Part shown: in pieces, positions 11,625 through 22,994 of the stretch
Layout of the letters: each line of letters opens with the position of its first letter
How positions within the stretch are numbered: position 1 is the stretch's first letter
Assembly: GCA_032158295.1 (NCBI GenBank)
Contig: JASTWB010000057.1
Coordinates: forward strand, 22,764 to 86,763
Direction of reading: 5' to 3'
Length of the DNA stretch: 64,000 nucleotides
DNA from: Pycnopodia helianthoides
Taxonomy: Eukaryota; Echinodermata; Asteroidea; Forcipulatida; Asteriidae
Position numbers and translations under genes: made by a program
Notes under the pieces: generated by a model
What the model was told of the DNA's origin: nothing
Database searches by the model: none
What the model saw: only the letters and a program-made list of their open reading frames with translations

Positions 11625-11685
11625 AAACAAACAAGCAAACACCCTCCCCACAAACAAACAAACAAACAAACAAACAACAACCTAG
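11625..11685. repeat. CAAA microsatellite
   Basis: Tetranucleotide CAAA repeats, interrupted once by 'ccctcccca'. They lie just 3' (on the minus strand) of the WDR90-like exon 11703-11783. Confidence 0.9.
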
Positions 11686-11829
11686 TTAACAAGGCAACTT
11701 ACCTGCTGTGCCTACTGCTATAAGGTGCCCTGTGGGCTGACATCCAGTGTAGCCCAGTGGGTCAGCGCTGTGCTGCATACAACCTGTCCAATAGAAGTAG
11801 GTCACAACGTTTGGGAACAACTCACAAAG

Positions 11830-12030
11830 ATTACTGGCCTCTCAAGGGATAACTATTATTTTGGGGGTTTTACACATACTCAGTACTTTCCCAAGTCCTG
11901 TGAAAAAAATCCACAGGCCGCAAATTACTTGGTTAGGATTCGAACCCACAACCTTTGCCATTCTAGAGCAGATGTCTCACCAACTAGACCACCAAGATTG
12001 CCCGGTAGCTAGAGGCAGTTCCTATATTTT
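11830..12030 (-). mobile_element. tRNA-derived SINE, type A
   Basis: On the minus strand the head reads gtctagttggtgagac (A-box-like) followed about 35 bp later by GGGTTCGAATCC (B box). Then comes a tail with 'cacaggacttgggaaagtactgag'. A diverged relative lies at 21340-21470. The internal pol III promoter boxes define it as a SINE. The cloverleaf is not well enough kept for a functional tRNA gene. Confidence 0.72.
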
Positions 12031-12224
12031 AGCAGTGGGTACTGCAACAATTTAATAGATGTTAAATTTGCATCCAGGATGAAGAATATTATTTGGATTT
12101 TACCCAAACATCAATCATCAATCATCAATATTGCATTGGATTGACCTATGGCATTGGTGCAAGGGGCCAGGGGCCAGACTCTACAGGTAGGATTTTGAAA
12201 TGAAAAACATGCAAGGTGGGGACA

Positions 12225-12560
12225 AAATATCCCATTGGCGTGTCATGGCTGAGCGGTCTAGTTCAGCAGCAAAGTGTGGGTTTCGAAAACCCGGTCATGA
12301 CACTTGTGCCCTGAGCAAGGCACTAAACCATAATTGCTTCTTAAAAAGTTGGGAAGGTAGTGCATTCTGCTCTACCAGCCAGGCTCCTGGTGGATTTTAC
12401 CCATGCCTACATCCTTGTGGACTGTTAAGAGGGGTAACCCTGTTTCAGCCCCAGGAGTAGGTGGCACCGTGCCCCTGGTGACAGTCGATAGCCCCAAAAC
12501 AAGTGTAGCTTTCACCTTGAAGTGGCCGTCCGGCCTGGTGAGTTAGGCGATATTTTGTAA
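12225..12560 (+). mobile_element. tRNA-derived SINE, type B
   Basis: The head has gtcatggctgagcggtctag (A-box region of a Ser/Leu-like tRNA), then gtgtgggtttcgaaaacccg (decayed B box) and 'gacacttgtgccctgagcaaggc'. The body 'gggaaggtagtgcattctgc', 'cagccccaggagtaggtggc' and 'ccttgaagtggccg' is shared with the copy at 50400-50735, which is about the same length. Confidence 0.82.
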
Positions 12561-13454
12561 GAAAAATATACATATATACCTTTTTCTGTGAGATACTGTA
12601 GAACTGAATCTGTTTCTGCATGCCATACCCAGCGTAGATAATGGTGTCAGGATCGGAGGGTGAAAACCGGGCCAGACTCTTCGGTAGCAGTTGATATTGA
12701 GCCTGTCAATCAAACGTGGAACAAACTCTATCATTTACACACAGTTGTGGTTCATTTCATTTCATTTTATAATGGTTATAAAAACAACATGAATTGCAGC
12801 TAAATGATGAATTGCTCATGCCTGAAGCCTTTCTCAGATTCAAATATTCCAGAAAGAAATTACCTTTTCTCTCAAAAACTACATGACTCCAGAGGGAGTC
12901 GTTTCTCACATTGTTTTATACTTTCAGCAGCTCTCAGGTTCCCCTTACCAAGTAAGTGATACATTTTGTACTGTTGTCATGAAAGTGGGTCCAGGTCTGT
13001 GTTTGTTCAAGATTTTTCAAAGATGTCTCCATTAAGTGAAGAAAAGACATGACCTATAGATTTGTCCCTTCATCTGTAAAACCTTCAAATGTACCACTGT
13101 CAGCTAGGTGGTGCAGGGGAATTAATCCTCTAGACCAAGTAGAGATCTGCCTTCTTTTGCAGGATTTTAAAACTCTGCCAAATTACACCCGTGTAATAAA
13201 TTTCATACTAAAATTTCAAGTTTGTTTGCCGAGTTTGATATTAATTATCTTCAGCTTGAGAGGCCCGGGAGATAACAAATAGGATTCCTTGGCTAATAAA
13301 GAAAAAAAAAATACGAAGTTAAATTTTCTGAAAAACTTACTATGTCCCCTTTGCTGCTGACCACACACTGACCCTGTGGTCAGCGCTTGCCGCTAGCTAC
13401 AGATGAGGGGACTTTAAGCCAAGACCAAACTCCGCCTCCTGAAACGGAGACATA

Positions 13455-13860
13455 ATCATATAATCATAATCATCAGGCATTTGTAGAGCGCCATCATTCT
13501 GGTTGCCTATTCAGGGGCGCCTAGCAAAGTGAAGTATTTTTCCTGCAAGGTTTTGTGGAGCATACTCATAAGTATGAGACCTTTTTCCTTTTACAAAGCA
13601 CCATGTAACGGTTTACACAGTGCTGTGGCGCAATATGCAGCCAATCAAACCAGGAACACCAGGACAAACCCCTTCTCTTCTCGATAAGTGCACTGGGTTC
13701 TTTAACGTGCTTTACACAACACACTGGACTAACGGCCTTACGTCCCATCTGAAGGACGCAGCAATAATGTTTAAGTGTCTTGCTTAAGGACACAAGTGTC
13801 ACGACCGGGACTCGAACCCACACTCTGCTGAACAGAAACACCAAAGTTTTCCACAAACAA
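13455..13860 (-). mobile_element. tRNA-derived SINE, type C, near full length
   Basis: On the minus strand: B box GGGTTCGAGTCCCGG, 'acacttgtgtccttaagcaa', 'gaacccagtgcacttatcga', 'attggctgcatattgcgcca', and a 3' tail 'ggcgctctacaaatgcctga' followed by an AT-rich trinucleotide run. Partial copies occur at 17270-17500 and 54585-55025. Confidence 0.85.
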
Positions 13861-14639
13861 AGACTTTTGGGTAACATAAAATGTGCCCCACAGTACACCC
13901 TGTAAACCCTTGTAAAGTGCTACAAAAATGCGCAAGCTGTTATTCCAGTTTGCTGGGAGCCAGTGCCTGTAGTGTTCAGACTCTAACCGGATCTTTCCAG
14001 AATTTGTAAATAACTGTTGGAGTCTACCAGTGATAAACTACAATGCTGACAGAGGTCCACAACCAATTTGGCAGGCAGGAGTTGGCTGACCAGACTACAT
14101 ACAGTTATGGTAGCTGTCAAAAACATTGCTTTAGTTTCAATCTGAAAGCTCTCTTATAATAAAGTCCATACCAGTACAAAACCTCCAGAAAAAACCATGT
14201 TCATCTGAAATACTGTCAAAGTTGAAATTTGCTTATTTCAATCGCAACAATCAAAATAAGCACATATATGAAAGTTCACAAATTCCCTGACAAATCATAA
14301 ACCATTACTTCATTGTTTTTATTCTATAATGTGGCCCGTCGAATTTACTGACATTTTCACAGACTAGTTTTACTGAGTGCTTTTTGAAAACTAGAAGGTC
14401 AGGAATCAATTTACTCATCCAAAACCCATCAGCAGTACTGATGTGTTAAAACTTTTGACACAGGTTTTTCTATCTAAATGGATTTTTTGAAATTTTGAGA
14501 AAAACTCAACAATAAAGTTATTTCACCACAATGCGGCAACAGCACAAAAATCATTCAAATGGTCATAAACATTAATCTATTACAATAGGTACATGTAGGG
14601 TACTGGAGAGTACAACTACCGAAGCCGCACTATAATTGT

Positions 14640-14800
14640 GGTATATAATTACAATAATTATAATAAGAATACTTGGTTCATGTATAGCGCACATATCCAA
14701 GTAGCTTGATCAAGGCGCTGTACAACATTATTATCCCTGTTCATCAAGCACACTTTTAGACCCTTCCTCAAACTTTCTCAACTCCCTGGGGAGCATACAA
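14640..14800. repeat. SINE 3'-tail relic
   Basis: The motifs 'ataataattataataagaat', 'tgtatagcgcacatatcca' and 'aaggcgctgtacaacattatt' resemble the tail module of type C SINEs. No tRNA head is visible. Confidence 0.5.
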
Positions 14801-15274
14801 CCCCAAAGCTGTTGAAAACAGCTAAGGGGTTAGCTAATCCAACACAATACTGTCTCAAGCCTTGCAGGTTCCCATTTATTCATCAGGGTTAGAGGCAAAG
14901 TAAACCTTTGGTTTGTGGAACAGTTCGATTATTTTTATCCTATATAAATGTAGACATATACAATAAAACGAACTTGTGTAAATTTCATTTCAAAAGGTGG
15001 TAGCATTTTTGAAAAATTGCTTTATATCTGGAGCGGGGAGAATAATTTGTAATTGGAATACGCAATCAGTGAGGCAGAGACGTTTTTCAGATTGAAATGT
15101 TTTTGAATCCCTCTCTCTAAAACCACATTCTTTAGAAGGGAATTGTTTCTCAACATATTATACACATGTACATTATAAACAGTTGCAGTGCTTCCTACCA
15201 AGTTAGTTTTTATCGCCACTCGTTTTTTGAGTTGTTGCCAAAGATGTACCTTCCCTTTAAGAGAAGCAACTACG

Positions 15275-15395
15275 GTTAGGTGCCTTGCTCAAGGACACAA
15301 GTGTCATAACCGGGAATCAAACCCACACTCTGATGATTAAACCATCAGAACTGGAGTCTGATGCACTGGACCGCTCGGCCATGACACCCCACAAA
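15275..15395 (-). mobile_element. tRNA-like SINE head fragment
   Basis: On the minus strand: GGTGTCATGGCCGAGCGGTC, 'agactccagttctgatgg' and GTGGGTTTGATTCCCGG, then 'acacttgtgtccttgagcaa'. This is a Ser/Leu-like tRNA head without its body. The mutated B box and the SINE context argue against a working tRNA gene. Confidence 0.7.
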
Positions 15396-16039
15396 GCAGT
15401 TTTTGTCTCCTCAATTGAACATGAGTTTCACTACTGCCCAGTCAAGTGTGATTTTTACCTGGTTGCTAATGAAATCCATACCTGTTATCAGCACCCCCTT
15501 GTGGTCATTGATGACCCTCATGGTCATCCCGGTGGTTGGACTACTGACCGCTATTAAACCATCGGTGCCTCTGGATAGCACAACATGACCTAGTGAGAAA
15601 CAGTTAAAGGGGTTCAAGAACTGTCAAAATCTAGAAGAGTTGTTAACATAAATGTACAATTGCAGCTTTTCAAAGTTTTTAGCATTTTAAAATGTTTTAT
15701 GTTTTTCGTTTGGAATTCGAGTACAATTGCGATTTTTTACGAATTTGACAGATTTCAAAACTTGTATGTATAACTCATTGACGGTAATTAAGTGTTGTTT
15801 GATTTTGTTTTGTTAAGCACAAATGTATATGCCGGGTAAACAATTGACTCATAAAATGCCAGAAATGGCAAGACAGAAAAAAAACTAATTAAAAGAATGT
15901 GTATGCATGTGTCAAAATTTAGTACAATTGGGAGTTTTAGGAAGTTCTTAGATTTTAGAGTGTTTTAGACTCTCAAGTATTAAACCACAAGAGTAACTGA
16001 CTGGGTAATTTTAAATAAGTTGGGGTTGAACAAAGAAAA

Positions 16040-16220
16040 ATTGACTCGAGTGCGACTTGAACCTGCGACACCCCGATTAATGCGCTAGCGCTCTACCAAC
16101 TGAGCTATCTAGCTCTAATGTTGGCGGTCCCTCTATATTGTCTTTGTTCTGGGGTGCAAGTCAGAAGCCATTAAACCAGTAACTTGGGATCACACCCAAG
16201 TTTACTGTGCAACCTGGGCA
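16040..16220 (-). mobile_element. tRNA-derived SINE, type D
   Basis: The minus strand reads TAGCTCAGTTGGTAGAGC (a canonical A box/D arm), then GCAGGTTCAAGTCGCA (B box). The anticodon arm does not pair properly and the sequence continues into a non-tRNA body (about 16120-16215 is upstream flank on this strand). It is best read as a young SINE rather than a tRNA gene. Confidence 0.6.
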
Positions 16221-16639
16221 AAATTATGTATTCATCTGATACACGAGATACTTTCAAAGGCAACTTTAAGGCAATCAACACCACTGCATGAAGAAACACT
16301 CCGGTAGCAAGAGGGACGTTTTCTTACAATGTCATACCATCCCTGAGAAAGCTACATGAAAATTGATGTGTGTATTATTTCCCTTCTGGGAGATTGCCTG
16401 GAACCAGTTGCCAGTAACGGGCATCTACTATAGATTAGAAAAAATAACCCCCCAAAAGAACTTTTGTTCATGGAGGGGCACAGCATTTGTCTGCTGCAAA
16501 TTGGCACTTTGGTGAAAAAGTGATGCAGGGTCATGGGTTGAATCCTGCCATGGCAAGCACTTGATTTTTTTTCAGGAAGACTCAGAAAGCACTGAGTATA
16601 GTGCATATAGAGTGACAACGTTCACAGAGTTGCACATTA

Positions 16640-16910
16640 CTTGCATGGTTTAATAAGGATGGTCATGGTGGAAAAATTCCTTTGAAATATTTTTGCCGGA
16701 AATGCTACAGTTTTTGAGAAATGAGTTAAACAATTAGCTTTGATTTCGCGGGACCTTGGTGTTTTAAAACGTGCAAGGTTTTTTCCCCACTTTTTTCTTG
16801 TGACTTCGATGACTGATTGAGTTTAAACTTTAACAGGTTTGTTAATTTATAATTATGTTGGGTCACATAATGCCAATATACTGGTCTTTGAAAATTACCA
16901 ATGTTGTTGG
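16640..16910. repeat. diverged relic of the TTAA MITE family
   Basis: 'cttgtgacttcgatgactga', 'aacaggtttgttaatttata' and 'actggtctttgaaaattacc' follow the same order as in the intact copy at 48854-49240. Both ends are lost. Confidence 0.6.
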
Positions 16911-16929
16911 GTGAGGCTGCAAGCCTGAA

Positions 16930-17610
16930 TACTTCATGGAGGCAAAAGAAAAAATTGCCTTCATGCCCCTGGTCATTGCCTTGGTGCCCCTTGCAGGCCT
17001 AATCATAAATGGAGGCAACAGATCAGGCAACATAGATAATTGCCTTTGTGCCCCTGGCCATTGCCTTGGTGCCCCTTGCAGGCCTGATCATACATGGAGG
17101 CAACATAGACGACATAGATAATTGCCTTGGTGCCCCTGGTCATTGCTAAGCTTGGTGCCCCTTGCAGGCCTGGTACTTCATGGAGGCAACAGAGGCAATT
17201 GCCTCCATGCCCCCTGTCATTGCCTGATACTTCATGGAGGCAACAGGAGGCAATTAATAATAATAATGCCCAAATTTGTCACTCAGTGTTGCTCAAGGCG
17301 CTCCAACATTATTATCTACTTTATCCTGCAAGGTATGTGGAGCTACATTTTGAAAAATGAGACCTTTTTCCTTAACGTAGCACCATTCAATGGTTTACAC
17401 GGTGCTGTGGCGCAATATGCAGCCAATCAAACCATGAACACCGGGGCAAACTTCTCCTCTTTACGATAAGGTTACTGGGTTCTTTACGTGCAGTACACAA
17501 CCCTGGTCATTGCCTAGGTGCCCCTTGCAGGTCTGGTTCTTCACGGGGGCAACAGGCAATTGCCTTCATGCCCCTGGCCATTGCCTTGGTGCCCCTTGTA
17601 CATTTAAATT
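16930..17610. repeat. degenerate ~60-80 bp minisatellite split by a SINE
   Basis: Units built from 'attgccttcatgcccctgg', 'cattgccttggtgccccttg' and 'caggcctgatcatacatggag' fill 16950-17250. They resume at 17505-17605. Between them (about 17270-17500) lies a type C SINE fragment (ggtgctgtggcgcaatatgc). The insertion therefore came after the array had formed. Confidence 0.82.
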
Positions 17611-17739
17611 TCCCTCATAGAGGCACCCTTTACTCTTACTTCATGCGATCCAACATTTACATGAAATAACAAACCTGTGAAAGGTTAAGCTCAATCGGTT
17701 ATCGGAGTCACAAGATAAAATAGTCAAAACATCGTTTGA

Positions 17740-17990
17740 TTTCACTGTTTTCACTGGAATATTTGAATCTGAGAAAGGCTTCAGGCATGCAGCCTTTTTC
17801 AGGCATTTGAAAGTACACAATTCTATGCAACAAGGGTATCTTTTTCTTTTATTACTTTCTTACAACTTCGATGACCAATTGAGTCCAAATTTACACAGGT
17901 TTGTTATATTATGCATACGAATTGGGATACACCAAGTGATGAAACTGGTCTTTGACAATTACCAAAAATATACCCTGCCTTTAAGGGATT
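17740..17990. repeat. 3' part of a TTAA-family MITE
   Basis: 'aaagtacacaattctatgca', 'acaacttcgatgaccaattg', 'gatacaccaagtgatgaaac' and 'ggtctttgacaattaccaaa' match the right half of the intact element at 48854-49240, ending in the remnant 'tgcctttaag'. Confidence 0.75.
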
Positions 17991-19829
17991 TGGGACTGTT
18001 AGGGATAGTGAAACAGACTGCATGGAAACAATTAACATCTCTGGAGACAGGGCAGTACTTAAAACCCACGGCCCTACAGTTTTCATTTGTAAAATTACCA
18101 GGACACAAGCTGAAAGAAAAAAACCCAAACAGATCAACAGAAACTCACCAGTTGCTTTGAGTCCATCAAGTCTCGAGGTACATCAGCCTCATGGACGTTG
18201 AGGCTGAACCTCCCCTGTGTCTCATCCAGCATCCAGAAGAGTAAGGTGCCCTTGCTTACTGACCGAGGAGAACTCTTTGGTGGTGTATGGGTCCCAGGAC
18301 AGGTCATGGATGGGCTGGGCCGTCTTCGAGGCTGCCAGGAGGGAGTAGTCATGGGTGCTCAAGACTACGAGGGTACAGTCACAGTAATCACTTGTGAGGA
18401 TGATGGTGATCAGATCAAATCAAGTCTGGTTCTCTGTACACACTAATTTGAAAAAAAATGCCACTCCTTACAGGGGCGAGATTTGCTGAAAGTGAAACTT
18501 CCTGAAAATGACTTCCCGGGTTCCCCCTTATTCTAGACCCGGAACCTCACAGATGTTACAAGTTTAACAGGTTTATAGACTCTGTGTATCAGCAGAAGAA
18601 CAAATCTACAGGTTTGGACAGTGTGGACTGTCTCCTTCTCCATTTGATGATTGCTTTACCTCTTTCAGGAAAATTTTGAGACCCAATGCAAGGAGGTTGA
18701 GAAAAAAATCCCGAATTCAAGGAAAAAACAACATGAGAAATCAGATGGTCCTTTGTGTCTTTGAATGGACCCAGACTATTTCTAACATTCCAGCCTCTAT
18801 TTGGTCACAAGAATTGAGGTGTTTCTTAATTATGCTTATTTGATGAACGGCAAAAAAAATCATAAGAACCGGTAATTCCTTTTCAAGAAGTGTCAAACAA
18901 AATGTTGTCACTGCGAAAACATGAGTGCATCCGGCATTTGCATTTTCACGAAAGGCCAACTTTGACCGACAGTGTTTCATGAATGGCAACAAAATCCAGG
19001 AACCTGAAATTACGTTTTCACAAAGTGCCCCAACACTTTTTGTCACTTTGTGAATACGCAACTGCGTTGATTATAATGCTGGCACAGTGCCAAACATGGG
19101 TGATCAGTTTTTGGGGTTTTCACAAAGTGCCAAAAACTTTGACCTACTGTTTTCATGAACAGCCAAAAATGTTGTCACCAGACGCACTGCACACAGACCA
19201 CATTTGTACAGTTTTCACAAAGAGACAATCTTGTTAATTAAACAATTAATCATTAATTGAACAAGTCATGAACAAAATTTAAAACAGATTTGTTCAATTT
19301 CACATCTCCCCTTCCCTTATCTGTGAAAATTTAAAGATTAAAATGGTGAACAGTCTACCAACCAATGATTTCAAAATTAGCTTAATTTCAAACATGGTTT
19401 TCTCAAAACTTTTGCGCTTGCCCGCAACGGACTTTATGGACTGTGATCCACAGCTCTCAACATTCATGAAGTATGAAAAATATGGATCTATAAAATAGTT
19501 GGGGTAACAGTCAATAAACGAATTTTGTTTCCCAAAACTTTTATTTAGATGGTTCAAAGGTGTTGCCCTACAATGTGTTAAAATAATCATAACCCCGAAA
19601 TGTCCAATAGTTGTCCTTTTCTAACCAACAGGAATCTGTCATTCCTGGAGTAACCCAAGCAGACAATGTCGCGCTCATGGTAGGAGAGTACCTTCGTGCA
19701 CAGTGCCCCCTTGACATCCCAGAGAAAGATCTGGCTGGTGGTCAGGCCACGGGAGCCAGAGGTGGAGGCCAGCACCTGGCAGTCGTGCTGGAAGGTCAGG
19801 GTGGAGATCTCCTCGACATGGCCTGTTGG

Positions 19830-21330
19830 GTGGTAAGAAGAAAATGGCGTTGAGAACGCAAGCTTTCCTGATTTACTTCTCAAATGAATGTGTATGGCAC
19901 ACCAGGGTTTGCTCATCGACAAAAGCTTGCCCCGAACCATTTGCTGTCTCTATAGTCTGAAAAATTCAAATTCAAGCGATAACTTGTGACTAAGCAAGTC
20001 ATTGTACCAGACATTATTCAAATCTAACTTGAAATGGCTTATTGATGTTTGCAGCTTGATCACTATGTTAAATGAAGGATAAGACCCTCTGATGAGCAAC
20101 AGCTATAGCCCCAGCCCCTATTCGAACACAACTTGATGCCTTATCTGAATTGGCAACTACAGCTATAGCTACAGCTGTTGCTAAGGGTGTCCTATACTAC
20201 GAATGATGATGCGGCGATCCAGCCGTAGCCATAGCTGCAACCTCGTTCCCAGTTGTGTATGATCTGGCCGCGCCATTTTTGTTCTTTCCCAGAATGCCTT
20301 ACTCGATCGAAACCCCTGGAAGTGTGACTTTGAAATATCCGAACAAACAATAGTCCCATGGTTGATCCATTCTGTGTTAAAGACACATCAAGTCATAGAG
20401 CAACTGGTCCCCTCTCATTCTTTGTTGATCTTGTAATATGTCTAAGAGTATGCAGTTTAGGGTGACCATGTAAAAACATGAATCCCTTGAAGTGTATTCC
20501 ATAGAAATACGTGCATTTTGACACAAGCGTACTAAAGCGCCCGACAAGCGCCCTCACAAGCATTTGAATTTGTTTTTAACAAGCGCAGAGCAGTCACTTA
20601 TGGTTAGCCAATCAGCGTTGTTTTTCGGTGCTTCCCTTCCAGGCGTTAGTGACGAGAGGTTTATGGCGGGTTGTCCATGGTAGCCAGGCCGCCATAGCTG
20701 TACCTCCCTCCCTGAATTTGGACAGAGCCTTTTAACCCATCAGGTCTCTGGCTCCCCGTGTTCAGATCTCTGATCAACGATTAGGCAGCCACTGGTATAA
20801 GCAAACAACCCAGTGTCAGGGTGCCAGACTAGATTGCCTCTGCCATTGCCGCTGTATCCTAGAACTGATTTGAGTTTCAGGCCGGCCTGGTTGGGAGGTG
20901 CTATGTATGCTATGAAGGACAGAAACAGAATTTCGTTTTATTTTTATAGTACAGGATTGAGATACTTATAGCAAAATAAAAACCCTGATTATTTTCAAAC
21001 TAAGAGCTCATTGATTGTTAAGCTGTTATAGTGTTTATCCTCCAGAGAAACATGTCCGTTTAAAATACTGTCAAAGTTGGGGAAACAGCATTTGAAGGCC
21101 TTACAAATCCCTTTTGCTTATTCCGATAGCAACAATCAAAATAAGCCTGGTATGACCCGGGTACTAATCACCCAAAACACATGAACTGTTTTTCAGGTTA
21201 TTTTCTCTCTAAAAGGTGACCAAATTTGATGAAATGTTCACAAGGTGGTTGTGGTATGTTTATCAAATTTTCAGGAGGACAAAACAAGTGAAAATCTGAG
21301 ATTATCTTGGTTTGTTTACCCATGCACAGT
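19830..21330. other. no gene recognised
   Basis: A short inverted repeat pairs 'gagcaacagctatagcc' (about 20094) with 'gctacagctgttgcta' (about 20168). The rest shows only ordinary sequence and faint repeat matches (21045-21150 resembles 14205-14260). N-terminal WDR90 exons would be expected upstream of 19822 on the minus strand, but I see none here. Confidence 0.5.
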
Positions 21331-21339
21331 TGAATAATC

Positions 21340-21480
21340 AGTACTTTCACTAATCCTATGAAATGGAAAAAACCATAAAAACTACAGGCATACTACTTGC
21401 GTGGGATTTGAACCCACGACCTTTGCCATACTACAGCACATGTCACCACTAGTCCACCGACCTAGGTCGGTGAATTGCGA
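21340..21480 (-). mobile_element. tRNA-derived SINE fragment, type A
   Basis: On the minus strand: 'gtggactagtggtgacatgt', then GGGTTCAAATCCCACG (B box) and a tail 'gcatactacttgcgtggg' on the plus side. It has the same layout as 11830-12030. Confidence 0.65.
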
Positions 21481-22489
21481 GCGTTCGATCGGCTTTTCAG
21501 ACTTGGGAAACACCTAAAGGTAGCGAAAGTGTTAACAATATGCCTGGGCGTCTCGTCCTGCGGTTGAAGGTCACAATCTCAGAGATTAATGAGTAGACTA
21601 GAATTGGGGTCGATGAATTATCCTTAGTCTGATATTAAAGACTAGTCAAGCAAAAACAACTGTCCAAATGTTAAGTTCCAATGTTTCGGAGAGTCAAGGC
21701 TTCATTTATTAATCTATAATAACAGATTAGTCTCCCATTATGAATACAATTGAGTACATCTACACATGTGTAGAGAGATTACAAAAATTATCTAATAAAC
21801 AATCATCACCAATGCAGTAATTTTTACATATCTATACCATGTTATATTATCTCGCTCTTCAAAAACAAGTTCCAATCCAGCCAAATTATACATGTGGGTT
21901 TTGTTTTCTTTAACACATATTTTTTTATTAATTGCCACAGTTATGCCACACATAATAAAATTTAAAGTAGTTGACCTACAAGCACAGAGACATGTATGCG
22001 TATCCTTTAAATTAACCTTGTGAACATAATTGTCCACAAGTTAGACCATTTGAATTAAAGACTTCAGCGGTATATAAAACAAGGAATGCATTATACTCAG
22101 TAAAAAGGAAAAGGAATGTAGAAATTGATGATTACTAAATGAATATACGTGGCAAAATAAATACCCCCCCAATGTTACAAACAACGTTGTTTTTTCCTTT
22201 GTTTGGCCACTTTATTCTTTACAATGCAAATCATAAAAATAGGAAACCCAAATCAATTCTTATTTTAGCATAAAACATATATCAGTGAAAGTACATTCAT
22301 AATTTCCAGGCATATAGTAAATTTAACAACTTTACATAGTGAAAAATGTTCGTACCGATTGGGTTGGGTACCTTGATGAGGTAGTTGGAAATGGGTGGGG
22401 AATTGCCGAGGGTTGGTCTTACTTGTGGTTGCTTCTTATTGTGGGAAGAGCCGGATGGAAAAGGTGGAGGAGGTTGTTGTTACTTCTTA

Positions 22490-22960
22490 TTTTGGGAAGA
22501 ACTGGATGGAGGTGGTGGTCGAGGTCATTTGACCCTGGCGGAATCTATCCACAGTCGTGGTAACTCTGATTCCTTCCAGAGGCAGGGGTGAGGCTTGGCC
22601 GGGCGAAGAGGGTGATGTTGGGCCCTCTGACGAGGTTGTCGCAGAGGATGACGCTGAGTTTTCAGTCGATGTCGACCAGCAGGGGGACGGTGGTACACCC
22701 TGTCCCTTCAGGGACTTGAAACAGAGCATTCATGTTTTTACCTCCCCCATTCCGTTGGGGAGGGATGTTTTCCAGTGCTTGGGAACTTACCATCTGAAAT
22801 ATTTGTTGAGAAATTCCTCAAGTTAAACCAATTTCTCAACACATCATGTGAAAAAGATAAATTCAATACAGGGGAAACTGTTCCTACATGTAGCATATCA
22901 AAAAATGTTATTTGTCTCAAAAGACCAGCTCAGTAAGGGTCCTAATAAATACCGTCAACA
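22490..22960 (+). pseudogene. partial gag-like region of a DIRS/Ngaro-type element
   Basis: The plus-strand frame 22557-22826 contains EAWPGEEGDVGPSDEVVAED and VDVDQQGDGGTPCPF. It is nearly identical to the minus-strand frame at 30307-30546 in the retrotransposon described below. Similarity extends from about 22520 to 22945 ('gaccagctcagtaagggtcc') and then stops. Neither the terminal repeat nor RT, RNase H or recombinase follows, so this is an isolated fragment in the opposite orientation. It is acidic and low in complexity. I call it gag-like only from its 5' position in the fuller copy. Confidence 0.6.
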
Positions 22961-22994
22961 CACTGTCAACTCACGGTCAACACAAACGGTACTG

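Larger units (their letters stand above)
5510..19822 (-). pseudogene. WDR90: WDR90-like WD40-repeat gene, C-terminal exons, with frameshifts and missing repeats
   Basis: Minus-strand exons inferred from splice sites and phase: 19626-19822 (GHVEEISTLTF, IFLWDVKG); about 18149-18380 (PIHDLSWDPY, TLLFWMLDE); 15482-15589 (TDGLIAVSSPTTG, INDHKG); possibly 14028-14113; 12580-12702 (ARFSPSDPDTIIYAGYG); 11703-11783 (GHLIAVGTA); last exon 5510-5664 (FVGHNDAVQLVRFTPSGK, ILVWEVAV, stop). The last four match the C-terminus of vertebrate WDR90 as I know it, in the same order. WDR90 is a WD40 protein of the centriole/ciliary base. Exon 18.1-18.4 kb has one extra base near 18255 and exon 11.7 kb lacks one base; both break the frame. 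Several WD repeats expected between the 18.2 and 15.5 kb exons, and the whole N-terminal half, were not found. It is either a decayed copy or a real gene with sequencing indels and unseen exons. Confidence 0.68.

Noticed and set aside
16045..16120. Possible functional tRNA gene on the minus strand
   Set aside because: A and B boxes are good, but the anticodon stem does not pair and the sequence continues as a SINE body.
22339..22591. Plus-strand Trp/Gly-rich frames
   Set aside because: Low-complexity GGTGG-rich DNA next to a retrotransposon fragment, with different frames open at once. No homology or splice support.
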